Assembly (NCBI GenBank): GCA_937895955.1
Contig: CALAZI010000006.1
Coordinates: 1-25,252 of the forward strand
Direction of reading: 5' to 3'
Source: an uncultured Alphaproteobacteria bacterium
Lineage (GTDB): Bacteria > Pseudomonadota > Alphaproteobacteria > Caulobacterales > Parvularculaceae
DNA: 25,252 nt
Made by a program: the position numbers and the translations under genes. Shown here one piece after another: positions 1 through 7,280 of the stretch. Numbering within the stretch: position 1 is the first letter of the stretch; the number at the start of each line of letters is the position of its first letter. The notes beneath the pieces were generated by a model. That model had not been told where the DNA came from, made no database searches, and saw only the letters and a list, made by a program, of their open reading frames with translations.

Positions 1-785
1 GAGAGGCGTTCCTCGAAAGCGCTGAGGAACACCGTCATCATGAGGCCGGTCGTCAGCATCAGGAGCGTCAGGCCGAGCAGCAAATTCGCCGGCATCAGCA
101 TGAAGAAAACCTGCGCCTGCGGCATCAGGCGGTTGAGGACGCCGGCGCCGGCGTAAAAGATGAGGCCGAAGACGATGAAGGGCGCGGCGAGGCGGACGCC
201 TAATGAGAAGGCGAAAGAAAGCGCGTCGATCATCGCTTCCGCCATATCGCCGACCGGAAGCGCGCCGCTCATCACCGCGCCCGGCGAAAAAAGAAAATAG
301 GAATCGCGCAAGGCTGCGAGCAAAACGTGATGAAGGTCGGTGACGAAAATCATCGTCGTGCCGAGGACGGCGAGAAAGCCGCCGACGATCGCGCCCTGTA
401 TTTCCTGAGAGGGATCGAAAATCTGCGCGAGCGAGAGGCCCATCTGCAAAGCGATGATCTGTCCAGCGACATTGAGCGCGGCGGCGATCGCGCGCGCGAT
501 GAGGCCGAGGAAGAGACCGACGGCGATCTCACCGATCAGGAGGGCGGGGAGCGTCAGCGGATTATCGAGATCGAGAAGCGCGGCCGGAAAGGACGGCGCG
601 GCCGCCGGCGCGAGCGCCGCAGCGACGGCGAGCGCGATGACAAGGCGAATGCGCGGCGACAGCGTGAAATCGCCGAAGGCGGGCGCCGTCATCATCAGCG
701 CGCCGACGCGCGCGAAAACGGCGAAGGCGACGACGACATGAACGGGCAGCATCGCTAGGATGTCGGCTGACGAATAAACGCTCAT
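1..785 (-). CDS. fliR: Flagellar biosynthesis protein FliR (partial, C-terminus outside window)
   Basis: Inner-membrane component of the flagellar type III export gate, which forms a complex with FliP and FliQ. The minus strand is open from the ATG at 785 to the window edge, giving about 261 residues, close to the usual full length of FliR (about 250-260 aa), so only the last residues are missing. The translation begins MSVYSSADILAMLPVHVVVA and is strongly hydrophobic. It contains the FliR-like stretches IIALQMGLSLAQIFDPSQ and, near the C-terminus, GVLNRLMPQAQVFFMLMPAN, which are hallmarks of the family. The start codon overlaps the fliQ stop by one base (TGATG), so the two genes are translationally coupled. 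In many alphaproteobacteria flhB follows fliR; here it would lie beyond the window. Confidence 0.95.
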   Translation of the reverse strand, partial: MSVYSSADILAMLPVHVVVAFAVFARVGALMMTAPAFGDFTLSPRIRLVIALAVAAALAPAAAPSFPAALLDLDNPLTLPALLIGEIAVGLFLGLIARAIAAALNVAGQIIALQMGLSLAQIFDPSQEIQGAIVGGFLAVLGTTMIFVTDLHHVLLAALRDSYFLFSPGAVMSGALPVGDMAEAMIDALSFAFSLGVRLAAPFIVFGLIFYAGAGVLNRLMPQAQVFFMLMPANLLLGLTLLMLTTGLMMTVFLSAFEERL

Positions 786-1057
786 CAGGGGATTTCGCCG
801 CCGGCGATCAGCGCGAAGACTTTCGTCGCATAGCGCCCGAGCGTCGCGCCCATGAAGGGAAGCGTCAGGCCGATGACGAGAAACATGACGATGATGCGCG
901 GCACGAAGACGAGCGTCATCTCCTGCACCTGCGTCAGCGCCTGAATGAGCGCGATGCCGAGCCCGACGAGAAGCCCGGCGAGCATCGCCGGCCCCGCGAC
1001 CATCAGCGTCACCCAGAACCCCTCGCGCGCAAGGTCCAGCAATTCAGCGCCGGTCAT
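785..1057 (-). CDS. fliQ: Flagellar biosynthesis protein FliQ
   Basis: Small two-helix subunit of the flagellar export gate in the inner membrane. The protein has 90 aa, the standard FliQ length. It carries two hydrophobic hairpin segments (about residues 14-40 and 52-72), and the signature ALTQVQEMTLVFVPRI is typical of FliQ. The ATG is preceded by GAGGGAAA at a good ribosome-binding distance. It is the first gene of a fliQ-fliR unit. Its upstream region (1058-1160) carries CtrA-type boxes, consistent with the class II flagellar control known for fliQR in Caulobacter. The rest of the flagellar rod genes sit 4 kb away at 5075-6199. Confidence 0.96.
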   Translation of the reverse strand: MTGAELLDLAREGFWVTLMVAGPAMLAGLLVGLGIALIQALTQVQEMTLVFVPRIIVMFLVIGLTLPFMGATLGRYATKVFALIAGGEIP

Positions 1058-1107
1058 GGCGTTTCCCTCAATCCAACTTCCCTCGGCAGATTTTGCCGGG
1101 CGGATGG

Positions 1108-1145
1108 TTAAGGGCGCGATAAGGGAAGGGTTAAGCAGGAGTTAA
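1108..1145 (-). promoter_or_regulatory. Tandem CtrA-type boxes upstream of fliQ
   Basis: A perfect TTAA-N7-TTAA motif (TTAAGCAGGAGTTAA) lies at 1131-1145. A one-mismatch copy, TTAA-N7-ATAA, lies at 1108-1122, about two helical turns closer to fliQ. TTAA-N7-TTAA is the established binding consensus of the cell-cycle regulator CtrA, and fliQR is a classical CtrA target in Caulobacter. The perfect box lies about 75 bp upstream of the fliQ ATG. That it works here is an inference. Confidence 0.7.
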
Positions 1146-1163
1146 GGGGGGCGTTCCAGCGGC

Positions 1164-1278
1164 GTCATCCCGGATGCTGCGCGGCATGAAATGACGCGCT
1201 GCTGATCCGGGATCTCGCGCCGCGGACGATCCCGGATCTGCGCGGCAGCGTTTCACGCTGCAGCGCGTCCGGGATGAC
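1164..1278. repeat. Dispersed palindromic repeat, copy 1
   Basis: This 115-bp element has inverted ends, GTCATCCCGGATGC on the left and GCGTCCGGGATGAC on the right. Inside are a second inverted pair, GATCCGGGATC (1204-1214) and GATCCCGGATC (1228-1238), and a small hairpin GCAGCG-N5-CGCTGC (1245-1261). The first 32 bases are identical to the start of copy 2 at 9437. No coding capacity is credible. It sits between the fliQ promoter and the divergent flavoprotein gene. The multi-hairpin layout resembles REP/MITE-type non-autonomous elements. Confidence 0.85.
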
Positions 1279-1386
1279 GTTGCAACTGATTCTAAATCGC
1301 CTATCGCCCACTGCAGACGCCCCAAACTCTGCGTTCTACTCACTTCGCACCTTCCATTGTAGAAGCCGCGCAGAGAAAGGATCGCC
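1279..1386. other. Intergenic region before the flavoprotein gene
   Basis: This is the remainder of the 329-bp gap between the divergent fliQ and flavoprotein genes. Apart from the CtrA boxes and repeat annotated to its left, it should hold the promoter of the flavoprotein gene. I see no convincing -35/-10 pair, only the AGAAAGG ribosome-binding site just before the GTG start. Confidence 0.4.
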
Positions 1387-2619
1387 GTGACCGACCCGGC
1401 CCAACATTTCGATGCGATCGTCATCGGCGCCGGCGCGGCGGGGTTGTTCTTCGCCGGGGAGGCGGGCGCGAAGGGCGTTCGCGTGCTGGCGCTCGATCAC
1501 GCCGAAAAGCTCGGCGAAAAGATCCGCATATCGGGCGGCGGGCGGTGCAACTTCACCAATATTCACGCCGCGCCCGCCAATTTCATTTCCGCCAACCCCA
1601 AATTCGCCATCTCGGCGCTGAAGGGGTTCACCCCGCGCGACTTCCTCGCCCGCGTCGAGGCGGCGAAAATCGGCTGGCATGAGAAAAAGCTGGGCCAGCT
1701 TTTCTGCGACGACGGGGCTCAAGAGATCATCCGTCTGCTGCTCGAAGGCTGCCGCGCCGGCGGCGTCGATTTGCGCAACGGCGTTTCGGTCGACGCGATT
1801 TCAAAAGACGATGGCCTGTTCAGCGTCGAGACGTCGGCGGGCGCGTTTTCGGCGCCGCGCCTCGTCATCGCGACGGGCGGCAAATCCATTCCGAAGCTCG
1901 GCGCGACGGGCTTCGGCTATCGCGTCGCCGAACAATTCGCCCTTCCCGTAATTGCGCCGCGCCCGGCGCTTGTTCCGCTGACCTTCGAAGGCGCCGTCAA
2001 GGAACGGGCGCGCGCGCTGTCGGGTGTTTCGGTCGACGCCGCCGTCACCTGCCTCGCGCCGCACTCCCCCAAACGCGCGCAAAAACCGCCCGGTTTTCGC
2101 GACGGGCTTCTCTTCACGCATCGCGGGCTTTCGGGTCCGTCGATCCTGCAAATATCGAACTATTGGCGCGAGGGCGCGCCCATCGAGATCGACTTCCTTC
2201 CCGAAAGCCATCTCTTCGACTTGCTGAAAACGAAACGCGCGGGCGGCGGCGGCGTTCTCATTCAAACCGCGCTTTCAGAACTGTTGCCGCGTCGTCTTGC
2301 GCAGATGTTATGCGAGACGGAAGGCTGGGGCGGCAATCTCGCCGACTGGAGCGATGAGAAATTGCGCGCGGCGGCGGGCGTCATTCACGGCTGGAAGGCG
2401 ACGCCCTCCGGCACTGAGGGCTATCGCACTGCTGAAGTGACGCTTGGCGGCGTCGATACGGACGCGCTTCATTCGAAGACGATGGAGGCGAAATCCGCAC
2501 CCGGATTATATTTCATCGGCGAGGTCGTCGACGTCACCGGCTGGCTCGGCGGCTATAATTTCCAGTGGGCCTGGGCGTCCGCATACGCCGCCGCGCGCGC
2601 CGTCGCCGACGCGCGTTAA
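1387..2619 (+). CDS. HI0933/YhiN-type FAD-dependent oxidoreductase (BaiN-like flavoprotein)
   Basis: Predicted cytosolic flavoprotein of the HI0933 (YhiN/BaiN-like) family, 410 aa, the normal family length. The N-terminus shows the FAD-binding Rossmann motif GAGAAG (residues 14-19) after a first beta strand. It is followed by the family signature ISGGGRCNFTN (49-59). The C-terminus has GEVVDVTGWLGGYNFQWAWA, also typical of this family, which closes over the FAD. The start is a GTG preceded by AGAAAGG. The physiological substrate of most members is unknown; one relative (BaiN) acts in bile-acid conversion, which should not be transferred here. A RidA-family gene follows after 41 bp, so they may share a transcript. 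Confidence 0.88.
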   Translation: MTDPAQHFDAIVIGAGAAGLFFAGEAGAKGVRVLALDHAEKLGEKIRISGGGRCNFTNIHAAPANFISANPKFAISALKGFTPRDFLARVEAAKIGWHEKKLGQLFCDDGAQEIIRLLLEGCRAGGVDLRNGVSVDAISKDDGLFSVETSAGAFSAPRLVIATGGKSIPKLGATGFGYRVAEQFALPVIAPRPALVPLTFEGAVKERARALSGVSVDAAVTCLAPHSPKRAQKPPGFRDGLLFTHRGLSGPSILQISNYWREGAPIEIDFLPESHLFDLLKTKRAGGGGVLIQTALSELLPRRLAQMLCETEGWGGNLADWSDEKLRAAAGVIHGWKATPSGTEGYRTAEVTLGGVDTDALHSKTMEAKSAPGLYFIGEVVDVTGWLGGYNFQWAWASAYAAARAVADAR

Positions 2620-2660
2620 TCGCGCTCGCCGCGCGCCGGGTTTCATGCGATGCTCGGCGC

Positions 2661-3098
2661 GTGATCGAACAGAAACTCGCCTCCCTCGGCCTCGCCCTTC
2701 CCGCCCCGCATGAGCCGGTCGGGAATTATCTCGGCGCGAAAAAATCAGGCGATCTTTTATTCGTCGCCGCAAGGGTGAGCGCGCTGAGGGGCGTCGTCGG
2801 CGCCGATGTCACTGTCGAGGCGGCGAGAACCGCGGCGCGCGACACGATGCTGCAAATTCTGTCGATCGTGAAAAAAGATATCGACGATCTCGATCGGATC
2901 GCGTCGATCGACGCTTTGCGCGGCTTTGTCAGATCTGCGCCGGATTTCGCCGAGCAGCCGCGCGTCATTGACGGGGCGTCCGATCTGCTGATCGCGCTCT
3001 GGGGCGAGAACGGACGCCATGCGCGGAGCGCGACCGGCGTCAACGCGCTTCCCTTCGGCGCCGCCGTCCAGATCGACATGATCGCAAGGCTCGGCTGA
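2661..3098 (+). CDS. RidA family protein (YjgF/YER057c/UK114)
   Basis: A 145-aa protein of the RidA superfamily. The founding members hydrolyse reactive enamine/imine intermediates produced by PLP enzymes such as threonine dehydratase. The family pattern is visible: NYLGAKKSGDLLFVAAR near the N-terminus, a central helix rich in TMLQILSIVKKDIDDL, and the final strand NALPFGAAVQIDMIARL. The reading frame is open further upstream, but that part is arginine-rich non-protein-like sequence. The GTG at 2661 is therefore chosen, although its ribosome-binding site is poor. The length and divergent C-terminus match the longer RidA subfamilies rather than canonical 128-aa RidA, so deaminase activity is uncertain. 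It ends 3 bp from the convergent amidohydrolase stop. Confidence 0.85.
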   Translation: MIEQKLASLGLALPAPHEPVGNYLGAKKSGDLLFVAARVSALRGVVGADVTVEAARTAARDTMLQILSIVKKDIDDLDRIASIDALRGFVRSAPDFAEQPRVIDGASDLLIALWGENGRHARSATGVNALPFGAAVQIDMIARLG

Positions 3099-3101
3099 CC
3101 C

Positions 3102-4991
3102 TTATTCCGCCGCCGCCATTCGTTCGGCGCCGCGCGCTTTCAACACGCGGCCGAGCTTTTTCGCCTCGAACGCATCGGTGAAAGCCTCGCCCGACCAGAC
3201 CTCCTCGCCGGCGATGAAAACGCGGCGGACGACGCCGTCGGAGCGATTGACGAGCTGGTCGTTCTGCAGCGTCTCGCGCCAGATTTTCATCGTGTTCTTT
3301 TCGCCGTCATGGCGGGCGAGCGCCTTGGGATCAATCAGAACGACATCCGCCTGATCGCCGGGTTCGATCGAACCCGCGTCAATGTCGAACACATTCGCGG
3401 CGTCGCGCGTCAAACGCTTGACCATATAGGCGACGCCCGCCTCGCCTTTCGCGTCATAGGCGATGCGAAGCGCGCGCAGATTGACGTCGTAAAAAGCGAG
3501 GTTCGTCAGATGCGCGCCGGAATCGGCGAAACCGGGAAGGAAGCGCGGGCTCATCGTGATCTCGGCGAGCGCCTTCTCATCGACATTGGCGCTCACCGTC
3601 GACCAGACGAATTTGCGGTCCCAGAGCCTGAAGCAATTGAAGATGAAATCCGCGTCATCCTCGACGGGCGGAAAACTTTCAAACGCCGCGCGCTCATCGG
3701 CGTCGCGCGCCGGCGCGCCGGTTTCCTGAAAGCGCTTCAAGCGCGTCATGATTTCCGAAAGCCGCTCGCCTTTCCAGGAAGCGACCGGGCAATCCTCGAC
3801 CGTCATCTCGTCAATCGCGCGGCGCATCGCGAATTCCTCAAGGCGCAGCTTGCGCCGCAGCCGGGCGAGCGTGCGGCCCGTTTTGCCCTTGCGCCACATC
3901 GCCTTGAAGCGCGTCTCGAAATCCGGGTCGGCGTAAAGCGCGGCGCGCGCGGCGTCGTCTTCCAGATCCGGGATCAGCAATTCGCGCATCTCGGGAATTT
4001 CCTCGGCGAGCGGCGAGACGGGACCGTCGGAATAAACCTTGAACCGGGCGGCGAGGCTTTGAAGATAAAACTTTCCCTTGACGAAACGCGAGTTCAAAAG
4101 CCGCGTCAGGAAACGCGCGCTCTTGATGATGTTGCGGTTGGCGCGAACGTCGAGCGCGGCGACGGCGGTGATTTTCAGCGGCCGGTGAAAGAAGCGCCCG
4201 CTGGTCAACAGAAACATGCGGAAAACCTTGAGCGGGTTTTCCGTCGGCGGCGTCGCCTGCCAGACGCGGGCGTAACGGCGGACGATATCGGTCAGCCGCT
4301 TCAGCTCCTTATAGGAAGCGTATTGCGACGGAATTTTTCGGTCGCGATTGGGATCGTTGGCGAGATAGTGAAACGGCAATCCGTCGGAGGAAAAGCCGGC
4401 ATAGCCCTCGCGCATTCCCTTTTCGAGCAGGCGCTCCATCTCGGCGAGTTCTGAAAAGGTCGGCGCGCGCGTCACCGACGGCGTCGTTCCCATCGCGGCG
4501 ATCCTGAGCATCGAATAGGGGATCATCGGAACGATGTTGGGCCCCAGATTGAGACTGTCCAGATGGTCGAGATAGGCGGCGGAATCGGTCCATGTCGCCT
4601 TGTCGGCGACGCGCGCGAGGACCGGCTTTGGAATGTTCTCAACCCGCGCGAAACAATCGACGACCGGATCCTCGCCATTGTTCCTCAGCGCGCCGAAGGC
4701 GAGGCCGAGCGAACAATTCGAAACGACGACAGTCGTCGTTCCGTGCCGCACCGATTCCGGCAGGCCGGGCGAAAGCTCGACTTCAAGATCGTAATGCGTG
4801 TGAATGTCGAGCAGCCCCGGCGTCAGCCAGAGGCCGGTCGCGTCGATGACGCGCGCGGCGAGATCGTCCGGCAGATCGCGCCCGCGCGCCGATATGCGTC
4901 CCGCCTTGATCGCGATATCGCCGACAAAGGGATCGGAGCCCGCGCCGTCGAAAATCGTGGCGTTCTTGATGAGAAGATCGAAGGCGGGCAT
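3102..4991 (-). CDS. N-acyl-D-amino-acid deacylase-type amidohydrolase
   Basis: A 629-aa metal-dependent hydrolase of the amidohydrolase superfamily, most like D-aminoacylases, which remove N-acyl groups from D-amino acids. It starts with the small beta-sandwich domain (LLIKNATIFDGAGSDPFVGD). The metal-site motif HTHYD follows at residues 64-68, then SNCSLG with Cys93, matching the metal-binding cysteine of D-aminoacylases. Next come GLPFHYL (His208) and GFADSGAHLTN (Asp490), the catalytic aspartate region. It is longer than typical D-aminoacylases (about 480-570 aa), with a basic region around residues 250-400. AGGAAC lies upstream of the ATG. It lies 83 bp downstream of fliE in the same direction, so readthrough from the flagellar unit is possible. 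The exact substrate cannot be stated. Confidence 0.85.
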   Translation of the reverse strand: MPAFDLLIKNATIFDGAGSDPFVGDIAIKAGRISARGRDLPDDLAARVIDATGLWLTPGLLDIHTHYDLEVELSPGLPESVRHGTTTVVVSNCSLGLAFGALRNNGEDPVVDCFARVENIPKPVLARVADKATWTDSAAYLDHLDSLNLGPNIVPMIPYSMLRIAAMGTTPSVTRAPTFSELAEMERLLEKGMREGYAGFSSDGLPFHYLANDPNRDRKIPSQYASYKELKRLTDIVRRYARVWQATPPTENPLKVFRMFLLTSGRFFHRPLKITAVAALDVRANRNIIKSARFLTRLLNSRFVKGKFYLQSLAARFKVYSDGPVSPLAEEIPEMRELLIPDLEDDAARAALYADPDFETRFKAMWRKGKTGRTLARLRRKLRLEEFAMRRAIDEMTVEDCPVASWKGERLSEIMTRLKRFQETGAPARDADERAAFESFPPVEDDADFIFNCFRLWDRKFVWSTVSANVDEKALAEITMSPRFLPGFADSGAHLTNLAFYDVNLRALRIAYDAKGEAGVAYMVKRLTRDAANVFDIDAGSIEPGDQADVVLIDPKALARHDGEKNTMKIWRETLQNDQLVNRSDGVVRRVFIAGEEVWSGEAFTDAFEAKKLGRVLKARGAERMAAAE

Positions 4992-5074
4992 GCGTGCGGG
5001 TTCCTGACAGAAGCCGCATGATTTTGATCGCGCGCGCCGCTGGAGACAAGCGCAATGTCAGGCTTCGCGCCGCC

Positions 5075-5386
5075 TTAAATCGGCATGCGCATGATTTCCT
5101 GATAGGCTTCGATGACGCGGTTGCGGATGGCGAGCGCGGTCTCAAGGCTCACCTCCGCCGCCGAGATCGCCGTGACGACATCGACGAGATTGGCCTCGCC
5201 CGTCGCGACCTCAGCCGCCGCGCTCTCGCCCGCTTTGAGCGAAGCGGCCGTATCCTCAATCGCCGATTTCACCATCGCGCCGAAATCCGGCTTCGCGGCT
5301 TCTGAAAGGCTTTCGGCCGGCGCGGACGCCGCCGTCTTGGCGACTTGCGCATAGGCCTGAGCGGCGCGGAGGGCGTCGATCGACAT
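5075..5386 (-). CDS. fliE: Flagellar hook-basal body protein FliE
   Basis: Rod-proximal protein linking the MS ring to the flagellar rod; 103 aa, normal for FliE. The C-terminal half carries the FliE signature: VDVVTAISAAEVSLETALAI followed by RNRVIEAYQEIMRMPI, ending right after the conserved MRMPI. GGAG lies just before the ATG, and only 3 bp separate it from the flgC stop. It is the third gene of flgB-flgC-fliE, an order conserved in many flagellated bacteria. Confidence 0.96.
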   Translation of the reverse strand: MSIDALRAAQAYAQVAKTAASAPAESLSEAAKPDFGAMVKSAIEDTAASLKAGESAAAEVATGEANLVDVVTAISAAEVSLETALAIRNRVIEAYQEIMRMPI

Positions 5387-5389
5387 CCT

Positions 5390-5800
5390 TTACTCCAGAA
5401 TTCTCAAGGTCGCAGCCGCCATCGAACGGACCTGGTCGAGCGCGCCGAGATTGGCTTCATAGCTTCTCTGCGCCTCGCGCAGATCCATCATCTCGATGAG
5501 CGGATTGACGTTGGGCAATTTGACATAGCCTTCAGCGTCGGCCGCCGGATGCGCCGGGTCGAATTTTAAGGAGAACGCGGTCGGGTCAAGCTCGACGCGC
5601 GCCATCTTCACCATGTCGGCGCCGGTTGCGCGATCGAGATAGGATGAAAAGACCGGCACCTGGCGGCGATAGGGGTCGAGCCCCGGCGCCGGCGCCGTCG
5701 AATTGGCGTTGGCGAGGTTTTCCGCAACGATCCGTATGCGGCCCGATTGCGCCTTCATGCCGGAGGCGGAAATCGCCAGCGCCGTTGAAAGATCGTCCAT
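5390..5800 (-). CDS. flgC: Flagellar basal-body rod protein FlgC
   Basis: Proximal rod subunit exported through the flagellar type III system; 136 aa, the usual length. The N-terminal rod-family motif is visible (ALAISASGMKAQSGRIRIVAENLANANST), as is the C-terminal FlgC signature YVKLPNVNPLIEMMDLREAQ followed by RSYEANL. AGGAG lies 6 bp upstream of the ATG and overlaps the flgB stop region, so translation is probably coupled; the gap to flgB is 9 bp. Confidence 0.96.
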   Translation of the reverse strand: MDDLSTALAISASGMKAQSGRIRIVAENLANANSTAPAPGLDPYRRQVPVFSSYLDRATGADMVKMARVELDPTAFSLKFDPAHPAADAEGYVKLPNVNPLIEMMDLREAQRSYEANLGALDQVRSMAAATLRILE

Positions 5801-5809
5801 CGCCTACTC

Positions 5810-6199
5810 CTACCTCGCCCCGCGCGCGGCGAGACGGATCAGATCAACCGCCTTGCGGTAAACGCCGGAGGCGAGCTGATAGTCCATCCGCGTCTCGGAA
5901 AGCTTCATCATCTGAGTTTCGAGCGACACCTTATTGCCGTCGAGCGAGGCCTCGCCGTCCGGCGCCGCAACGGTCTGCGCAGCGGCGGCGCCTTTCGGTC
6001 CGGCCAGATGCCGCGGATCGCTCGTTCTCAACGCTTGCGCGCGCACGGCGCTTTCAAAGTCCGGTTTTTTCAGATCGCGCGCGACATAACCCGGCGTGTC
6101 GGCGTTCGCGATGTTTTCGGCGACGACGCTCGTCCGCGCCGCAAGAAATTGCAGGCGCGCGGCGAGCCCTGAAAACAGCGATGACTTCATGACGTCCAT
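5810..6199 (-). CDS. flgB: Flagellar basal-body rod protein FlgB
   Basis: Proximal rod protein, 129 aa, first gene of the flgB-flgC-fliE unit. The N-terminal rod signature is clear (RTSVVAENIANADTPGYVAR), and the C-terminal part MKLSETRMDYQLASGVYRKA matches FlgB. The ATG at 6199 has GGA 9 bp upstream; an in-frame ATG three codons later (6190) is an alternative start. The gene is divergent from the patatin-like gene, and the intervening region holds a CtrA-like half-site pair at 6242. Confidence 0.95.
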   Translation of the reverse strand: MDVMKSSLFSGLAARLQFLAARTSVVAENIANADTPGYVARDLKKPDFESAVRAQALRTSDPRHLAGPKGAAAAQTVAAPDGEASLDGNKVSLETQMMKLSETRMDYQLASGVYRKAVDLIRLAARGAR

Positions 6200-6241
6200 G
6201 GGCGTTCCAGCCTTTTCCGCAGATAAAATCGCGCTTTATGG

Positions 6242-6256
6242 TTAAGCGTTGTTGAA
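6242..6256. promoter_or_regulatory. CtrA-like box upstream of flgB
   Basis: TTAAGCGTTGTTGAA fits TTAA-N7-TTAA with one mismatch (TGAA). It lies about 43 bp upstream of the flgB ATG on the minus strand and 84 bp upstream of the patatin ATG. The position suits a class II flagellar promoter, but with one mismatch it is weaker than the fliQ box. Confidence 0.45.
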
Positions 6257-6339
6257 GACGCCGGTTGAAGCCGGATTACGGCCGCGCCAGAATGCGCCTT
6301 AACAAAACCTTGCGCGGAGAGGCGGGTCGGCGAAGCGGC

Positions 6340-7269
6340 ATGGCGAGGAAACTAGGACTTGTTCTCGGATCAGGCGCGGCGCGAGGCTGGGCGCATGTCG
6401 GCGTTCTGCGCGGTCTGGAAGAGATCGGCGTCAAGCCCGACATCATCGCCGGCTGTTCGGTCGGCGCGCTTGTCGGCGGCGCCTATCTCATCGGCGCGCT
6501 TGAGGAGTTCGAAGCCTGGGGCCGCGAATTATCGCCGCTTTCCGCCATGGGGGCCTTCAATTTCTGGGTCAATCGCGGCGGACTTGTCGACGCCGCGCCG
6601 GCCTTCGAGGCGTTCGCCGCCTTCGACCGGAATATCGAGGATCTGCCGATAAAATTCGGCGCGGTCGCGGCCGATCTCGGCACCGGCGAGGAAGTCTGGA
6701 TCACGCAAGGCTCGGTGATCGAGGCCGCGCGCGCCTCAAGCGCGATCCCGGTTCTTTTCCACGCCGTGCAAAGGGGCCCCAGATGGCTTGTCGACGGCGC
6801 GGTCGCCAACCCCGCCCCGGTTTCTCTGGCGCGTTATCTCGGCGCCGACATCGTCCTTTCGGTCGATCTGAACGCGATCCCGCGCGTCCTCTCGCGCTTC
6901 AACCCGCCGCCGCCGGGCGTGCCGGCCCTTGATCCGCTGGCGGCGTTTTCATCGCCCGACAGCTTTTCCGGCGCCGTCACCAAATTCATCGAGGATACGA
7001 GGAGCCGGATCGAACGGCAGATGGCGATCGCCAAATCGCGCGCGCAATCGAAGCCGCAACTCTTTGAAACCGCCTACGCCGCCGTCGACATTTTCCAGAT
7101 GCATCTGACGCGCCTTCGCGCGGAAACGTCGCCGCCCGACATTCATCTGACTCCCGACATGCGCGACGCGCTGCCCAATTCCTTCGACCGCGCCGATGAA
7201 TTCATCGAGAACGGCCGCGCCGCGCTCTTGCACAAGCGCGACGAGATTTTCGCGCTCCTCAAGGACTGA
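6340..7269 (+). CDS. Patatin-like phospholipase (RssA/YlbK type)
   Basis: A 309-aa serine lipase-like protein with the patatin Ser-Asp dyad. The oxyanion-hole motif is GSGAARGWAH (residues 10-19), the nucleophile elbow is GCSVG with Ser40, and the catalytic aspartate is in DGAVANP (Asp152). The SSAIPVLF segment typical of patatins is also present. Family members hydrolyse acyl esters of phospholipids; no signal peptide is seen, so it is probably cytosolic or membrane-peripheral. I chose the ATG just before the first beta strand (ARKLGLVLG). In-frame ATG 6292 and TTG 6265 exist upstream, but that extension is basic and not family-like. The S9 peptidase gene follows after 11 bp. Confidence 0.9.
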   Translation: MARKLGLVLGSGAARGWAHVGVLRGLEEIGVKPDIIAGCSVGALVGGAYLIGALEEFEAWGRELSPLSAMGAFNFWVNRGGLVDAAPAFEAFAAFDRNIEDLPIKFGAVAADLGTGEEVWITQGSVIEAARASSAIPVLFHAVQRGPRWLVDGAVANPAPVSLARYLGADIVLSVDLNAIPRVLSRFNPPPPGVPALDPLAAFSSPDSFSGAVTKFIEDTRSRIERQMAIAKSRAQSKPQLFETAYAAVDIFQMHLTRLRAETSPPDIHLTPDMRDALPNSFDRADEFIENGRAALLHKRDEIFALLKD

Positions 7270-7280
7270 CAGGAAAACCC

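Noticed and set aside
1164..1278. Possible CRISPR or insertion sequence at the palindromic repeat
   Set aside because: There are only two widely spaced copies, no regular spacers, no transposase gene and no target-site duplication that can be seen; it is listed as a dispersed repeat only.
3309..4454. A 381-codon plus-strand open frame inside the deacylase gene
   Set aside because: Shadow of a gene with clear metal-binding motifs; composition rich in Arg, no domain recognised.
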